A DNA stretch of 64,000 nt from GCA-002733465 sp965230525 (GTDB taxonomy: Bacteria; Pseudomonadota; Gammaproteobacteria; Enterobacterales; Kangiellaceae), in contig OZ246008.1 of assembly GCA_965230525.1 (NCBI GenBank), positions 868,001-932,000 of the forward strand, read 5' to 3'. Made by a program: the position numbers and the translations under genes. Positions 43,863 through 53,502 of this stretch are shown here, piece by piece. The stretch's first letter is position 1. Every line of letters begins with the position of its first letter. The notes beneath the pieces are model-generated. The model was not told the DNA's origin. It saw only the letters and a program-made list of their open reading frames with translations, and did not search any database.

Positions 43863-45188
43863 CTAGCTGAGTTCGGCGAAGGCGTTTCGAGTCAGGTTAA
43901 GCACTGCGTCATCTTGGAGCACGATATCATCTTCGATACGAATCCCGCCAAAGGGCTTGAAAGACTCAATTTTTTGCCAATTGAAATCTGAGTGATGTTT
44001 TCCATTGCGGTGTTGTTTGAGTAGCGATTCAATAAAGTACAAACCGGGTTCAATAGTGTACGCCATTCGCGATTCCATTTTTCGAGTGCTTCGTAAAAAT
44101 GGATGTTGAGCTGGTGGCGGGTTCTGGGTTCCGCTTGGGTCGGCAAACTGACCACCGACATCATGCACTTGTAAGCCAATTAAATGGCCTAACCCATGTG
44201 GAAAGAAGCTATTTGAAATGCCGGTTTCCACCATTGACTCGGGTGCTAAGTTTACAAAGCCGAATTGTTGAATGATTTTTGCAATTTCCAAATGAGCAGA
44301 ACAGTGTAAATCCACATAGCTTTGACCAGTCTTAATCGAGTCGATGCATGCCAGTTGCATTTCATCCATTGCGTTAATTAACTCGGCAAATTCATTATCA
44401 GCAAAAGCATACGTTCGAGTGATATCCGAATGATAACCATGCGCGGTGACACCGGCATCAATTAAGAATGATTTGGGCTGCTCAGGTTTGGCCGACTGGC
44501 ATTCCATATAATGCAAAATAGAGCAATGTTGATTAAGCGCAACAATATTGCCATAAGGCATTTGGTGCTCCATCAAGCCAGTTGCTTCCACATAAGCAAG
44601 GTGAATTTGTTGTTCGCTTTTACCTGATCTAAACGCTGCTTCGGCAGCTCTATGGGCAACTGCCGCTTTTTCATTGGCCAGTTTTAAGCATGCAATTTCA
44701 TAATCACTTTTATATGCACGTTGCCAATAGATTGGATTGATTAATTGCGCCGGGTTTTGTTGCGCTTTAGTCAGTTTTTGAGTGAGTCGAGTGTGCTCAC
44801 CAAGGATCGCGGTTTGTTGATTATTTTCTGGAAAAAAGCGGATTGCTTGTTCAAACTCGGTGATCACTTGAATATCAAATTCACTTGACCAAAAACCGTT
44901 TGGATCTTCTGCTGGCGTATGCCAAAAGTCGACTGGTTGATAGTAGACTAAAGTCGGTTTACCAGTGAGTCCAATAATTAAATAACTATCTGGCAGTTCG
45001 GTCAATGGAACATAGGTTCTAAATAGAAAGCTTGATTTAAACGGATAATCCATATCATCCTGATAGATTCTGATCGGCGCGCCCGATGGCACAAGTAGAT
45101 ACTCTAAATCGTTTTGCCGCATTAAATCACGGTGGCGAGTAATTAGCGCTTGAAAGTGATTTTGAAATATATTTGCCAGTGTAGACAT
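43863..45188 (-). CDS. pepQ: Xaa-Pro dipeptidase
   Basis: A 441-residue M24B metallopeptidase that cleaves dipeptides with C-terminal proline. The metal-binding residues occur in FLIDAGVTAHGYHSDITRTY (two Asp), the HGLGHLIGLQVHDVGG His, and the two Glu of TIEPGLYFIE and IRIEDDIV. E. coli PepQ has 443 residues. Upstream of yigZ, as in enterics. Confidence 0.96.
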   Translation of the reverse strand: MSTLANIFQNHFQALITRHRDLMRQNDLEYLLVPSGAPIRIYQDDMDYPFKSSFLFRTYVPLTELPDSYLIIGLTGKPTLVYYQPVDFWHTPAEDPNGFWSSEFDIQVITEFEQAIRFFPENNQQTAILGEHTRLTQKLTKAQQNPAQLINPIYWQRAYKSDYEIACLKLANEKAAVAHRAAEAAFRSGKSEQQIHLAYVEATGLMEHQMPYGNIVALNQHCSILHYMECQSAKPEQPKSFLIDAGVTAHGYHSDITRTYAFADNEFAELINAMDEMQLACIDSIKTGQSYVDLHCSAHLEIAKIIQQFGFVNLAPESMVETGISNSFFPHGLGHLIGLQVHDVGGQFADPSGTQNPPPAQHPFLRSTRKMESRMAYTIEPGLYFIESLLKQHRNGKHHSDFNWQKIESFKPFGGIRIEDDIVLQDDAVLNLTRNAFAELS

Positions 45189-45341
45189 AGATAAACCGCA
45201 GTGAAAATATTAGGGCGGCTATTTTAGCATAGCTAGAGTCTGATGTTCTTTCATTATTAACCCTTGCAACGCTCTCTGTGCTAAGCAGGAGCAGCCTGAT
45301 TCAAGTGGGATATTCAGCATATGTACAATGCTCAAAACTAA

Positions 45342-45376
45342 AAAACCCGTTAAAGACTAGGTCCTTAACGGGTTTT
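45342..45376 (-). terminator. Terminator of the second TonB receptor gene
   Basis: AAAACCCGTTAA, an 11-base loop, TTAACGGGTTTT: a 12-bp perfect stem ending in T tracts on both strands. It lies 39 bases beyond the receptor's stop codon, which is on the minus strand. Confidence 0.85.
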
Positions 45377-45414
45377 CCCTTTGACGGGATTGGATTAGAT
45401 AGGTTTAACTTAAA

Positions 45415-48063
45415 TTAGAAGCGGTAATTTGCGCTAACGTAAGTGAACCGACCTTGACCACTGTGAGTTGAATTAACAAATCCCATAAAGTCGTGATGAC
45501 TGAATGGTGGTTCTTCGTTAAACAAGTTAGTGGCACCAAAAGTAAGGGTTGTATTTTCAATGCCTAAGTAGCTGATTGAGAAATCAACCGTAGTCATTGA
45601 ATCAACAGTTCTATTTTCGAAACCACCGTCAGCATCACCTTTAAACGAATCGATAAAGTTGATAGCCGCACTAGCAGTTAATTCGTCTTTAGACCAGCTA
45701 CTAGCAAGAGTCCAGCGCATTTCAGGCTGTTCGAAATCGCCTTCAACTTTGTTTACACGCTTGCCGCCTGCACCGTCTGGGCGAAGCTCTTCGTAATCAA
45801 GTACGTAGTTTAGAATGTACGAGAAGTCGAACTTACCCATTTCAGTATCCATGCCGTACTGAACATCGATATCAAGTCCAGAAGTGTTCAAATCACCAAT
45901 GTTTTGGAAAGAATCAAACACATTAGCAATTTCACCTGGGTCGCCAGGAATAGTCGATGGTAGTCTATCAACAACGTTTGGATCTAATCCGAAAGTGTTA
46001 ACAACAAACTGAGTATCGGAGTCGATCACATCTTCGATTTCATAGTTGTAATAGTCAACACTCACACTCAAGTCATCAGTTATTTCATAGATAACACCAA
46101 AGTTATAACTGGTTGACTCCTCTGGACCTAAGTCAGGGTTACCTTCAAATACTGCAGTGTATTCCCACGGACCACAAGCAATATCTCGAGCGGTTTCCAC
46201 TTCAACAGAGTTGCCTGCACCCGCTAAAGCCGCACAACGTAGGTTATCAACCAGGCTAGGTGATTCATCAGTTCGGCCTAAACCAATTTGATGTAATGAA
46301 GGTGCTCTAAATGCCGTTCCGTAAGAACCACGCACAACCATGGTATCCATCGGTGCCCAGCGGAATGCTACTTTTGGATTAGTGGTTGTTCCAAAGTCAC
46401 TATAATCTTCGTAACGCATCGCTAGCTGAAGTTCAAATGTTTCTAACAGCGGAATTGCGATCTCAGCGAAAATCGATTTGTTATCACGAACGCCGTTTGC
46501 CTGAGTGGCTTCAGTACCAAAAACGTCACCACGCAAGAACTGGTCATCGGGGTTATCGCTAATCGTTTCTTCACGATACTCAGCACCAACCGCTAACAAT
46601 AATTCACCGTGCTCCATTTCGGTGATAGCACCGGAGATTTTTCCGTCAATAGAACGGTTTGTGGATTTACCGACACGGGTTGTATTGGTTTCCATAAAAT
46701 CAAGCGCTTCTTGGGTATTGGTAGAAGGTTCAAACGGGTTCCATAAACCACTATCAATCGCTTCTTGTACTCGACGAGAATTCGGGAAACCATTGACTCC
46801 GCGCTCGATTGAATGGCTACGAATGTAGTTTGCCGCGACTTCCCAATCCCACTCGCCAAAAACACCATTTAAACCAACCACAGCACGGTAGTAGTTAGTA
46901 TCAGCGATTTTTTCGCGATTACCGATTTCAACTAAACGACGACGCATTGTGAGATCTTCTTGATAGAAGGGATGGGTTGGATCCGTTGCGAAAGGATGAT
47001 TAATATTATCACCGTCCATAAATAGCTCGTTAAAGCTTGGGCTCGCCGCACCTTTGATGTTCGACTTAGCACTTTGACCGTTTAATTCAGTGAAAATACT
47101 CAGATCTTCATTGATTTTATGATCGCCCATATAGTTAAAGCTGAATCGTTCGGTCGATGGAACCATTGTCATTACCGGCGCGTAGTCGTAACGACAAAGT
47201 GTGCCTACGATGTCTTCAGCCGCACAGACGTCATTTCCAAACGTGTCTGGAAGACGGTTGGATGGATCAGAGGCGAGTGCGATTGTTCCTGGAATACCAG
47301 AGGAGCTTCTGAAATCACTCGCATCAGAATCGTTTGGTCGACGAGCTGCTTGGTTAGCTGATTTAGAGTAATCTCTGTCAGCGTATAAAATCTCGTCACG
47401 TTGGTAGTAATCAAGAATAAAAGTATGGCTTGTGGTGGCGTTGGAGCTGCCCCAAACCATGCTGAAGTTTTGCTCTTCACCACCGCCATCAGCTGTGGTG
47501 CCTACTTTTCCTGAAATTTCAACGCCATCAAAGCCTTTCTTAAGGATGATGTTGATTACCCCAGCAATTGCATCCGAACCGTAAGTTGCTGATGCGCCAT
47601 CTTTCAAAATATCAACTCGCTCAATTGCTGCAAGCGGAATATTGTTTAAATCAACAAACGCCGTATCAATACCTTTAGCAAAAGGAGAAACCGATACTCG
47701 ACGACCATTGATTAGAATCAGCGTTGAGTCAGCACCGAGTCCGCGAAGAGAAACACTGGAGCCACCGTTAGCAGTGTCATCACTCGAGTTACCTTGGGTT
47801 GAAAATGTTCCTTGTCCAGAAATCGGCAGTTTAGTGAACAGACCAATAATATCTGTTACACCGGTTTGTGCGATTTCTTCCGCAGAAATAGTACTAATGG
47901 GTGATGGTCCTTCCATATCAGAACGCTTGATATGTGAACCGGTTATGGTAATTCGATTACCTTCGTCTTCCCCTTCTTCCTCTGCTACCGCTGTTAAAGG
48001 GATGGTTAGTGCACTGGCAAGTGCAACACGGAGAAGATGGTATTTAAATGGAGTTTTTGCCAT
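45415..48063 (-). CDS. TonB-dependent outer-membrane receptor
   Basis: An 882-residue TonB receptor with a signal peptide (ALASALTIPLTAVAEEE), then a possible TonB-box-like region NRITITGSHIKRSD. The plug has SVSLRGLGADSTLILINGRR and ILKDGASATYGSDAIAGVIN, and a long barrel ends in YVSANYRF with a C-terminal Phe. It belongs to the Alteromonadales-type receptors with large plug-proximal loops. The substrate is unknown. It is not closely similar to the receptor at 8.5-11.0 kb outside the plug motifs. Confidence 0.94.
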   Translation of the reverse strand: MAKTPFKYHLLRVALASALTIPLTAVAEEEGEDEGNRITITGSHIKRSDMEGPSPISTISAEEIAQTGVTDIIGLFTKLPISGQGTFSTQGNSSDDTANGGSSVSLRGLGADSTLILINGRRVSVSPFAKGIDTAFVDLNNIPLAAIERVDILKDGASATYGSDAIAGVINIILKKGFDGVEISGKVGTTADGGGEEQNFSMVWGSSNATTSHTFILDYYQRDEILYADRDYSKSANQAARRPNDSDASDFRSSSGIPGTIALASDPSNRLPDTFGNDVCAAEDIVGTLCRYDYAPVMTMVPSTERFSFNYMGDHKINEDLSIFTELNGQSAKSNIKGAASPSFNELFMDGDNINHPFATDPTHPFYQEDLTMRRRLVEIGNREKIADTNYYRAVVGLNGVFGEWDWEVAANYIRSHSIERGVNGFPNSRRVQEAIDSGLWNPFEPSTNTQEALDFMETNTTRVGKSTNRSIDGKISGAITEMEHGELLLAVGAEYREETISDNPDDQFLRGDVFGTEATQANGVRDNKSIFAEIAIPLLETFELQLAMRYEDYSDFGTTTNPKVAFRWAPMDTMVVRGSYGTAFRAPSLHQIGLGRTDESPSLVDNLRCAALAGAGNSVEVETARDIACGPWEYTAVFEGNPDLGPEESTSYNFGVIYEITDDLSVSVDYYNYEIEDVIDSDTQFVVNTFGLDPNVVDRLPSTIPGDPGEIANVFDSFQNIGDLNTSGLDIDVQYGMDTEMGKFDFSYILNYVLDYEELRPDGAGGKRVNKVEGDFEQPEMRWTLASSWSKDELTASAAINFIDSFKGDADGGFENRTVDSMTTVDFSISYLGIENTTLTFGATNLFNEEPPFSHHDFMGFVNSTHSGQGRFTYVSANYRF

Positions 48064-48474
48064 CGTTTTATGTCCTGTTGGTTTATGTTGTCAGTTCCAG
48101 AAATACGACTTTATTGGTCTTAAACGCCATGTCGCTTATCTGGGATATTGTTATTTAATTATTTACCCGAATTATCAAATTCGGATTTGTCCCTTGTATC
48201 AATAAATTGGGCAGTAAAGCAAATATGTGAATATTCACAATTCACTAATTGGTTAATAAGGAGCGAATAAGTCTACCGATGCCGCTATTTTCTAGGTGAT
48301 ATTGAATTGTTGTTGAATATTAATGAGAACGGCAATTTTGCGATGCAGCAAAAGCGGTAAGGTTATCCTGTGAGCAAAATATCTCACAGCGAAATATAAA
48401 GTCGCTTAATCCCTTGCATTTAGTAGCCTAGCGAGATTTTCAGGACGTCGAGGTATGTCACCAATTAGATGAGT
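48064..48474. other. Non-coding region upstream of the TonB receptor gene
   Basis: No convincing gene in these 411 bases. They hold the promoter and leader of the receptor (minus strand), a small inverted repeat CCGAATT-ATCA-AATTCGG at 48167-48184, and a perfect 14-base palindrome at 48226-48239. The region nearest the DUF962 stop is featureless. Confidence 0.6.
48226..48239. promoter_or_regulatory. Perfect 14-bp palindrome, candidate operator of the TonB receptor
   Basis: TGTGAATATTCACA lies about 163 bases upstream of the receptor ATG. It resembles a CRP site but with a 4-base spacer where 6 is usual, so it is not classed as CRP. Confidence 0.4.
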
Positions 48475-49014
48475 TTAGGCAAATTTGGATTTTTGCCTTT
48501 CAAAGGCTCGACGCTTTTCCACTGCCATAGGGGTAATTTCTTGCTCCAATTTTTTTAGGCTGCCTAGCGCAAAAAACAATTCTGCCAGTAAGAACATAGG
48601 GCCGATCAGTAATTGATTGAAATCATCGACAAATGCCGGCTTGGCTTTTTCATAATGATGCCCGATAAACTGGATAATCCAAGCGACAACGAAAACCGCA
48701 ACAGCAATCCATAGTGCGTTATCTAAGTGGGTGATCTGAATCGCGCTGTAGAGTACCGGCGACAGCAATAGCATGGCTGCCACCGCGAGTGTGAGGTGAA
48801 GAAAAAAGTAATAAGCCAGTACAATTACAAAAAACAACATTGAAGCGGTAACTGGTTGTTCAGTCATTGGTAGCAATAGGGGTAATTGAATAAGGCTTAA
48901 TAACACTAATAAAGACCAAATGATCAGGGGAACACCAATGATATGAGTCATCACATTTTTCTTATTGAGGTGAACGCTTTTATAGGTAGATAGTTGTTCT
49001 TGAACAGACTTCAT
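48475..49014 (-). CDS. DUF962 (Mpo1-like) membrane protein
   Basis: A 179-residue protein with about four membrane helices. N-terminal YKSVHLNKKNVMTHIIGVPL, then IQFIGHHYEKAKPAFVDD, match the DUF962/Mpo1 family. Yeast Mpo1 is a Fe-dependent dioxygenase in 2-hydroxy fatty acid alpha-oxidation; whether bacterial members do this is unknown. The His residues in these two motifs fit metal ligands. It is divergent from fadB and shares the intergenic region holding a PsrA-like site, consistent with a lipid role. Confidence 0.85.
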   Translation of the reverse strand: MKSVQEQLSTYKSVHLNKKNVMTHIIGVPLIIWSLLVLLSLIQLPLLLPMTEQPVTASMLFFVIVLAYYFFLHLTLAVAAMLLLSPVLYSAIQITHLDNALWIAVAVFVVAWIIQFIGHHYEKAKPAFVDDFNQLLIGPMFLLAELFFALGSLKKLEQEITPMAVEKRRAFERQKSKFA

Positions 49015-49138
49015 CGAGGTTCTCCATGCTTTTTAGTCTGATTTAGAGTACCCAATCGTGATAGATGCTGCAACACACTGCATTGGATCGAACGCAACTT
49101 TAGGCACAGTGACAGGATTGCTTGGCGAGCAAGAATTA

Positions 49139-49160
49139 AATTCAAACAAGTGTTTGAATT
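49139..49160. promoter_or_regulatory. PsrA-like operator upstream of fadBA
   Basis: A perfect 22-bp palindrome, AATTCAAAC-AAGT-GTTTGAATT, contains CAAAC-N4-GTTTG, which fits the PsrA fatty-acid repressor motif (G/C)AAAC-N2-4-GTTT(G/C). It lies 130 bases before the fadB ATG, between fadB and the DUF962 gene. No psrA gene is in the window. Confidence 0.7.
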
Positions 49161-49290
49161 ATTCCTCAAACTCGCTATACTCGGGAACATCAATTTCAAT
49201 CATTCCCATTAAAATGCGCGTCAACGCTTGTTTTGGCAACGGCTAAAACGAGTTTTGTTATCGCGAACAATTAATTTACTGGAGCAAACC

Positions 49291-51435
49291 ATGATATATG
49301 AAGGTCAATCACTTCGTTGCGAAATGCTGGATAACGGCATCGCCGAAGTAATATTTGATAGTCAATCCGGCTCGGTCAATAAATTTGACAAAGATACCTT
49401 GGCAGAACTTAAAGCGGTTATTGAAGCCCTTAACTCTGCTCAAAATGTTCGCGGGGCAATTGTAACTAGCCCAAAAAGCGTATTTATTGTGGGTGCCGAT
49501 ATCACAGAATTTCTTGGTATGTTCAAAGAGCCCCGCGAGCAAATGATCGCTTGGTGCGAACAAGCTAATGCGATTTTTAGTGGATTTGAAGACTTGCCTT
49601 TTCCGACAGCTGTCGCTTTAAATGGCTTTGCCCTTGGTGGCGGAATGGAAATGGCTCTTGTCTGCGATTTCCGTATTGCTTCACCTGCAGCGCGGGTTGG
49701 TTTACCAGAAACACAGCTAGGGATTATTCCTGGTTTTGGTGGTACTACTCGCTTACCGAGGCTCATCGGTTTTGATAACGCGATAGAATGGATTGCTACC
49801 GCCAAGCCACAAAAACCCGAAGCGGCCTTAAAAGTCGGTGCCATCGATGCCGTAGTAGAAGCAGATTCACTAAAGCAAGTCGCGTTACAAATGGTGACTG
49901 ATGCGGCTGATGGTAAGCTCGACTGGAAAGCGCGTCGCCTCATCAAACAACAGCCACTTAAACTGAATAAGCTAGAAAGTACCATGGCATTTAATGTTGC
50001 TAAAGGCGTGGTTGGAGCAAAAGCATTACCTCACTACCCAGCACCAATGGAAGCCATACGTGTGGTTGAAGAAAGCGCACAAATGTCGCGCGACGAGGCG
50101 TTAAAAGTAGAGCACGATGGTTTTGTGAACGTTTGTCAAACTTCGCAAGCGCGCGCCATGGTTCAAATTTTCTTAAGTGACCAGCTACTTAAAGCCAAAG
50201 CCAAAAAAGCAGCCAAAACAGCCACCAAAGAAGTCAAGCAGGCGGCGGTACTGGGGGCTGGTATTATGGGGGGCGGAATTGCCTACCAATCTGCAAGCAA
50301 AGGCATTCCAGTGGTAATGAAAGATATCAATCAACCAGCGCTTGAGCTGGGCATGAATGAGGCCATTAAAATACTCAATAAAGGCGTTAAACTGGGTAAA
50401 TTGACTGCGGAAAAAATGGCCAAAGTGGTAGCCTCAATTACCCCTACTTTGGACTATGTCAATGTTAAAAACGCCGACCTAGTAGTAGAAGCGGTGGTTG
50501 AAAATCCAAAAGTAAAAGATAGCGTTTTACAAGAAGTCGAGTCCATTATTGCTGACGATGCCATCCTGACTTCGAATACTTCAACCATTTCGATTGATCT
50601 ATTAGCCAAAAACCTAAAACGACCGGAACTCTTCTGCGGTATGCATTTCTTTAATCCCGTGCATAAGATGCCATTAGTTGAAGTGATTCGAGGCTCAAAA
50701 ACATCTGACGAAACAGTGGCAGCAACCGTAGCTTACGCTAGCGCAATGGGTAAGTCGGCGGTTGTAGTAGAAGATTGCCCTGGGTTTTATGTTAACCGAG
50801 TGTTGTTTCCTTATTTCCGCGGATTCAGTTTATTAGTCAACGAAGGTGCTGACTTTAGACAAGTGGATAAAGTGATGACTAAATTCGGTTGGCCAATGGG
50901 ACCTGCTTATTTGATGGACGTCGTCGGAATCGATACTGGTTATCATTGTGCTGGTGTTTTGGCAGAAGGATATCCTGATCGCATGTCGATGATTGAAGGT
51001 GACGTGATTGAAAAGCTTTATCAAGATAAGCAGTATGGTCAAAAAACGGGCTCAGGCTTTTACACTTATGGTGTCGACAAAAAAGGCAAACCGAAAAAAG
51101 AATTTGTCGAAGATGTATTTAAGTTAATTGGTACACCGGATAAACAATACGATGACCAGGAAATTGTAGAGCGAATGATGTTACCGCTAATTTTTGAAGT
51201 CGCTCGCTGCTTAGATGAATGCATTGTGGCTACCGCAGAAGAAGCTGATATGGCATTGCTTTATGGCATCGGATTCCCTCCCTTTAGAGGTGGTGCGCTT
51301 AAGTATGCAGACGAAGTTGGATTAGCCAATATTGTTGCTATGGCTGAAAAATATCAGTCGCTTGGCAGCTGTTATGAAGTGCCAGCGAGTTTCAAAGCGA
51401 TGGCAGAAAATAATCAAACTTTTTATAACGCTTAA
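49291..51435 (+). CDS. fadB: Fatty acid oxidation complex subunit alpha
   Basis: The 714-residue multifunctional enzyme has enoyl-CoA hydratase/isomerase (residues about 1-190; FIVGADITEFLGMF, GGGMEMALVCDFRIASPAAR) and 3-hydroxyacyl-CoA dehydrogenase (VLGAGIMGGGIAYQSASKG Rossmann motif; FNPVHKMPLVEVIRG) activities. The start at 49291 has TGGAGC upstream; a longer in-frame start adds 21 unrelated residues. fadA follows 22 bases downstream, giving the whole trifunctional complex. E. coli FadB is 729 residues. Confidence 0.98.
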   Translation: MIYEGQSLRCEMLDNGIAEVIFDSQSGSVNKFDKDTLAELKAVIEALNSAQNVRGAIVTSPKSVFIVGADITEFLGMFKEPREQMIAWCEQANAIFSGFEDLPFPTAVALNGFALGGGMEMALVCDFRIASPAARVGLPETQLGIIPGFGGTTRLPRLIGFDNAIEWIATAKPQKPEAALKVGAIDAVVEADSLKQVALQMVTDAADGKLDWKARRLIKQQPLKLNKLESTMAFNVAKGVVGAKALPHYPAPMEAIRVVEESAQMSRDEALKVEHDGFVNVCQTSQARAMVQIFLSDQLLKAKAKKAAKTATKEVKQAAVLGAGIMGGGIAYQSASKGIPVVMKDINQPALELGMNEAIKILNKGVKLGKLTAEKMAKVVASITPTLDYVNVKNADLVVEAVVENPKVKDSVLQEVESIIADDAILTSNTSTISIDLLAKNLKRPELFCGMHFFNPVHKMPLVEVIRGSKTSDETVAATVAYASAMGKSAVVVEDCPGFYVNRVLFPYFRGFSLLVNEGADFRQVDKVMTKFGWPMGPAYLMDVVGIDTGYHCAGVLAEGYPDRMSMIEGDVIEKLYQDKQYGQKTGSGFYTYGVDKKGKPKKEFVEDVFKLIGTPDKQYDDQEIVERMMLPLIFEVARCLDECIVATAEEADMALLYGIGFPPFRGGALKYADEVGLANIVAMAEKYQSLGSCYEVPASFKAMAENNQTFYNA

Positions 51436-51457
51436 TTAGAATTCGGGAGAAAGAAAA

Positions 51458-52618
51458 ATGAAAGATGTCGTCGTAGTTGATGCAATCAGAACCCCGATGG
51501 GGCGTTCAAAAGGTGGAATGTTCAGAAACACTCGCGCAGAAGTATTAAGTGCGCGACTAATACAGGCCATATTAGATAGAAACTCTGCGCTGGACCCCGC
51601 GGAAGTTGAAGATGTGATCTGGGGATGTGTTCAGCAAACCCTAGAACAAGGTTTTAATATTGCAAAAAATGCGTCGTTAATGACTGACCTTCCACACTCT
51701 GTTGCAGGTCAAACCATTAATCGATTGTGTGGTTCATCAATGCAGTCAATTCATTCTGCAACCCAAGCCATTCAAACTGGTAACGGTGAAGTATTTATAG
51801 TGGGTGGTGTTGAGCATATGGGGCATGTACCCATGATGCATGGGGTTGATTTTGCGCCGCAGATTGCTAAACATTCCGCTAAAGGTTCTGGCATGATGGG
51901 CCTAACCGCTGAGTTGTTAGGAAAAATGCACGGCTTTGATCGGGAAACTCAAGACAAGTTTGCTTATAACTCACATCAACGTGCACATGCCGCTACCCAA
52001 AGCGGTGCTTTCAAAAAAGAAATCATTGCAATGGAAGGTCATGATGCAGCTGGCGCTTTAAAAACCTTTGATTATGATGAAGTAATTCGCCCAGAGACTA
52101 GCCTTGAAGGCTTGGCTCAATTACGGCCGGTATTTGACCCGCGCGGTACGGTGACTGCCGGAAACGCGTCAGCGCTTTCTGATGGTGCATCAGCAATGTT
52201 GGTTATGAGTGCAGAAAAAGCGAAGCAATTAGGTCTAACGCCAATTGCTAAAGTGCGCAGCATGGGTGTAGCGGGTTGTGATCCGGCCATTATGGGATAC
52301 GGACCCGTTCCAGCCGTAAAAAAGGCATTGAAACGTGCCGGCTTAACTGCTCAGGATATTGACCTTTGGGAATTAAATGAAGCTTTTGCGGCGCAATCAT
52401 TGCCAGTACTTAAAGATCTCGGTTTGTTAGATGTGATGGATGAAAAGGTCAATCTAAACGGTGGCGCAATTGCTCTTGGGCATCCGCTTGGATGTTCCGG
52501 TACTCGAATTAGTGGTACTTTGTTAAGACTAATGGAAAGCAAACAAGCAACCCTGGGTGTTGCTACAATGTGTATTGGACTTGGACAAGGTATCGCCACG
52601 GTGTTTGAGAAAGTTTAA
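51458..52618 (+). CDS. fadA: 3-ketoacyl-CoA thiolase (beta-oxidation)
   Basis: The 386-residue thiolase completes beta-oxidation with fadB. The active-site Cys lies in NRLCGSSMQSIHSA, the His in NLNGGAIALGHPLGCSGTRI, and the second Cys in ATMCIGLGQG. Same length as E. coli FadA (387). It is the last gene of the operon, with a terminator 20 bases after the stop. Confidence 0.98.
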   Translation: MKDVVVVDAIRTPMGRSKGGMFRNTRAEVLSARLIQAILDRNSALDPAEVEDVIWGCVQQTLEQGFNIAKNASLMTDLPHSVAGQTINRLCGSSMQSIHSATQAIQTGNGEVFIVGGVEHMGHVPMMHGVDFAPQIAKHSAKGSGMMGLTAELLGKMHGFDRETQDKFAYNSHQRAHAATQSGAFKKEIIAMEGHDAAGALKTFDYDEVIRPETSLEGLAQLRPVFDPRGTVTAGNASALSDGASAMLVMSAEKAKQLGLTPIAKVRSMGVAGCDPAIMGYGPVPAVKKALKRAGLTAQDIDLWELNEAFAAQSLPVLKDLGLLDVMDEKVNLNGGAIALGHPLGCSGTRISGTLLRLMESKQATLGVATMCIGLGQGIATVFEKV

Positions 52619-52638
52619 TTTAAACTTTCAGTAACTGG

Positions 52639-52665
52639 AAAAAGGCGACTATCAGTCGCCTTTTT
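52639..52665 (+). terminator. Rho-independent terminator of fadBA
   Basis: AAAAAGGCGACT, loop ATC, AGTCGCCTTTTT: a 12-bp stem with T tract. Confidence 0.93.
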
Positions 52666-52780
52666 ATTTTAAGTGGTATTTTTTATTACCAATAATTGGC
52701 AGCTTAATTCTTAAGATTTGTAATCGTGCCGTTCGGAAGCTAGCAAAATTATATTTTGGTAAAAGCGAAAACAGTTATTT

Positions 52781-53254
52781 CTATTCGAATAAGTCATCCG
52801 AATCCTCAACTGGATAAAGGCTGTCGGCATCATCGTCGTAATTAAACGCACCCAATAAAGTTAAGTATTCGTCTGCATCAACCCCAGAAAGCTTTGCGCT
52901 GTATTCGTAATCAAACAACAAGACTATCCAAGTAATTTCGCTAATCTTTTTTTGTTTTGCTTTGCTGAGTAACGGCGCAATATAAGAGCTGGAGAAAGAG
53001 CATTGCCCTGCCGCTTTTTCAATCGCAACGGTGGCATCCATTGAACCGTTGGTTTCCATATCTTCAGGTCGAAAATATCGCATTTTAAAATTATCTGACC
53101 ACCGATTGCGCGCGCGAGTATTATTTTTACTATAACTTTCTTCAAAATATTCATCCGGGATCTCAGCATAGGGTACGCAAGAAACCCAAACAGATACCTT
53201 ATTCTTTTTTGCGAAAAGGAGACCCTTGTCGGACGCTTTAACGACCTTTTTCAT
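52781..53254 (-). CDS. Immunity protein 22-like (DUF4284) protein
   Basis: A 157-residue cytoplasmic protein. KVSVWVSCVPYAEIPDEYFE at the N-terminus resembles the KVSIWVG head of the Imm22 family found beside polymorphic toxins, though related proteins also occur alone. The middle (DNFKMRYFRPEDMETNGSMD) fits too, and the tail is very acidic (DDDADSLYPVEDSDDLFE). ATG at 53254 has AGGAG upstream; an in-frame start at 53398 adds 48 residues without support. No toxin gene is adjacent. Confidence 0.55.
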   Translation of the reverse strand: MKKVVKASDKGLLFAKKNKVSVWVSCVPYAEIPDEYFEESYSKNNTRARNRWSDNFKMRYFRPEDMETNGSMDATVAIEKAAGQCSFSSSYIAPLLSKAKQKKISEITWIVLLFDYEYSAKLSGVDADEYLTLLGAFNYDDDADSLYPVEDSDDLFE

Positions 53255-53502
53255 GCACTGTTGACTCCTGTAATAGGTCTGATTTAGTGATTTTATCGCT
53301 GACTTAAGGCAAGCAACTTGCAAACCTTGCCCGCGCAAACCACAGACACTCATCCGCAGTTTGTCTGAATGACATAGTAAGTGAACTGAAAATTCCACTT
53401 TCTACGACTCGAAATTAATGCGAAGTATGTTACTCTTTTGTACACAAAAACCAATAAAATTAAGTGATCATACAAAAATAAATAATAAGGGGAGTGACTA
53501 TT

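Noticed and set aside
47642..48205. 187-codon open frame on the + strand opposite the TonB receptor
   Set aside because: It mirrors the receptor gene and has no family motifs, ribosome site or signal peptide; it is a shadow frame.
48226..48239. CRP site
   Set aside because: The half-sites TGTGA and TCACA are separated by 4 bases, not the 6 CRP needs.
49440..49985. 181-codon open frame opposite fadB
   Set aside because: Shadow of fadB, low-complexity Ser/Pro/Ala composition and no homology signal.
53255..53398. N-terminal extension of the Imm22-like protein
   Set aside because: The extra 48 residues have no family support and the inner ATG at 53254 has an AGGAG site.
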